From Saccharothrix sp. S26 (lineage in GTDB: Bacteria > Actinomycetota > Actinomycetes > Mycobacteriales > Pseudonocardiaceae), in the NCBI RefSeq assembly GCF_021390395.1, contig NZ_JAJUWT010000022.1, positions 62,001-126,000 on the forward strand: a stretch of 64,000 nt of DNA. The letters run 5' to 3'. The translations under genes were made by a program, and so were the position numbers. The notes beneath the pieces are model-generated. The model searched no databases, was not told where the DNA came from, and saw only the letters and a list, made by a program, of their open reading frames with translations. Shown piece after piece: positions 63,601 to 64,000 of this stretch. The first letter of the stretch is position 1. Every line of letters begins with the position of its first letter.

Positions 63601-64000
63601 GTCGAGCTGTCCGCGATCAGCGACGCCCTGGTCACCCACCCGGACGTGCACGACGCCGTGGTCACCGTGACCGGCGACAACAGCGCCGACAAGCGCCTGG
63701 TCGCCGCCGTGGTCCTCAAGGAGGAGACGGGGACCGCCGAGCTGCGGGACTTCCTCTCCGAACGGCTCCCCGCCTACATGGTGCCGGTGCTGTGGGCCGT
63801 CGTGGACCGGATCCCGTTGACCGGCAACGGCAAGGTGGACCGCCGCGCGCTCGTCGCGCAGGCCGCGCCCGCCGGTCACCGCGCCCCGAAACCGGTCGTG
63901 GCCGACCGCGGCGCGGACGAGGGCCTCGTGCCGCTGTTCGTGGAGGCCATCGGCGGCCAGCCGACCACCGCGGTCGACGCCGACACCGACTTCTTCGTCG
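60691..64000 (+). CDS. NRPS T-C-A-(T) multidomain protein, right end cut
   Basis: 1103 codons open to the window edge. It starts with a carrier domain (Ser 32 in GLGGDSLRAM). A condensation domain (about 88-520, HHMVLDGW with H217-H218) follows, then adenylation (about 540-1060): FTSGSTGQPKG, FDASTLELW, NGYGPTEN, YRTGD and PLTGNGKVDR. A second carrier domain is entered at the edge (DADTDFFV). The substrate-pocket residues read D-A-L-W-L-G-G-T-F, close to valine codes. ATG 60691 follows GGAGGGG. It probably adds one residue in a larger assembly line continuing beyond the window. Confidence 0.93.
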   Translation, partial: MTFTQYATAVLGPEVDTSAFTTRSFIGLGGDSLRAMRLAALVQERLGVRIPVAALLGDAPLAEVLAEAGVVTAPAEPAPTDDAPAESLSHAQRGMWLIERLTGGSPYNLVFTCFVVPGTEGRLDGRVFERAVAATVARHPGLRTVYREVDGDVATEVLDHHTAEITAVAHEGDGFEEHVRALAAEHGRLPFDLAAAPAFRFLRVTGTRQDAVVLMAHHMVLDGWAVGLLLKELFAHYDALALGQAAPFTGVAPSTRALLRHQKRARAAGEWDRQAEFWIKHLDGVPTVLELPADCQRPALQDAAGDRTTVDFGLDTSAAVLRRARELGITPFAFLLGAYGLTLSRWTGTRRLLVGVPLTGRGSSELEELIAVAGNLVPVRIDVDDDAPVADYLRAVHHSLAQSIDAGSLPFEELVSRLGVERSLGCHPLVQATFGMHDQLVPQRLEAAGLEIRVEEGHGGGSQFDLSLLIRQSEPTLAGHLEYATAVWGVAEVEGFVADFQAAAAELAAAGGALEEVRCVAPERRASLDRINETRRDFPVASLDELFRDIARSTPDAVAVREGDVELTYRQLADAAAHQAGLLREAGVRPGDRVLVGVERSVAEVVAVLGVVWAGAAYVGVDLGLPAAHTAKIVAKAAPTAALIAQGAADRVPGVPVVSTWDATWTADGTQAPDGPDVVPGGNGTRAAGGSTAVSDPAPTGVLSVDPDRLAYVAFTSGSTGQPKGVAIPHRAVVRLVHEADFVRLGAGERVLRLSPLAFDASTLELWGALLTGAALEVHPAGLPTPSELGDFLLEREVTVAWLTAGLFRLVEEFAPDSFAGLRQLLSGGDVVPHDHVARVLRRHPGLVVTNGYGPTENTTFTTTYSVSDPEEVDGPLPIGTPLPGTRVYVLDERGRRVPPGAVGELYAAGEGLAVGYLDDEAETARAFGHFSPEIGERLYRTGDVVRLDTRGRLRFLGRRDDQVKLRGYRVELSAISDALVTHPDVHDAVVTVTGDNSADKRLVAAVVLKEETGTAELRDFLSERLPAYMVPVLWAVVDRIPLTGNGKVDRRALVAQAAPAGHRAPKPVVADRGADEGLVPLFVEAIGGQPTTAVDADTDFFV

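Noticed and set aside
60787..63879. A 1030-codon minus-strand frame opposite the NRPS
   Set aside because: The plus strand shows intact C, A and carrier motifs; the antisense translation is biased and motif-free.

Overview
The window is very GC-rich, with strong G/C bias at third codon positions, frequent GTG starts, many four-base start/stop overlaps (ATGA or GTGA), twin LacI-family sugar regulators and CBM2-tagged secreted enzymes. This points to a filamentous actinomycete. The style (Streptomyces/Pseudonocardiales-like, perhaps a Saccharothrix, Lentzea or Actinosynnema relative) is an inference and was not tested. No rRNA, tRNA, transposase, phage or CRISPR gene was recognised. Layout. (1) 1-4.6 kb: hemicellulose block with a cut-off CE7 acetyl esterase, a LacI regulator, a secreted GH5 mannanase with Fn3 and CBM2, and an SGNH esterase with CBM2. 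(2) 4.6-9.3 kb: housekeeping and regulatory genes (YCII protein, ECF42-type sigma factor, DUF1992 protein, divergent TetR/SDR pair, TPR protein). (3) 9.3-16.9 kb: pectin operon with a pectate lyase-pectin methylesterase fusion, two MalFG-type permeases, a binding lipoprotein and an enolase-superfamily enzyme, followed by a second pectate lyase. (4) 16.9-17.8 kb: long low-complexity non-coding stretch. (5) 17.9-24.4 kb: GH87-like alpha-1,3-glucanase facing away from an NB-ARC/TPR STAND protein. (6) 24.7-31.8 kb: YtfQRT/YjfF-type furanose importer divergent from a GH43 enzyme. (7) 32.1-41.3 kb: L-arabinose regulon (LacI regulator, araB, araD, araA, ChvE/GguAB-type importer). (8) 41.3-47.6 kb: secreted C39-like peptidase, beta-helix protein, and a third sugar importer without an ATPase. 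(9) 47.7-57.1 kb: GH92 mannosidase with ricin-type lectin, frameshifted pentapeptide-repeat gene, beta-propeller/MFS pair, secreted phosphoesterase, LysG/LysE pair. (10) 57.1-64 kb: edge of a nonribosomal peptide cluster (P450, C-T protein, T-C-A-T protein running off the end). How it fits together. Secreted enzymes cut mannan, pectin, arabinan and alpha-glucans. Binding proteins and permeases import the products, with two importers apparently borrowing a shared ATPase encoded elsewhere. AraBAD-type enzymes feed arabinose to the pentose phosphate pathway. Palindromic LacI-type sites tie the parts together: one set (core AAGCGCTT/AAGCGGTT) sits by the CE7, mannanase, alpha-glucanase and beta-helix genes, and another (TGTTAGCGATAACA and relatives) sits by the arabinose regulator, araB, and the ytfQ/GH43 divergent promoter. 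The most unusual content is not protein-coding. Two near-identical copies of an element of about 150 bp at 24391 and 43832 fold into a very long hairpin whose only non-Watson-Crick pairs (apart from one T-T) are G-U in the + strand sense, and whose two internal sequence differences lie in unpaired positions. There are also two loci of a 22-nt direct repeat (1406-1572 and 24594-24698).
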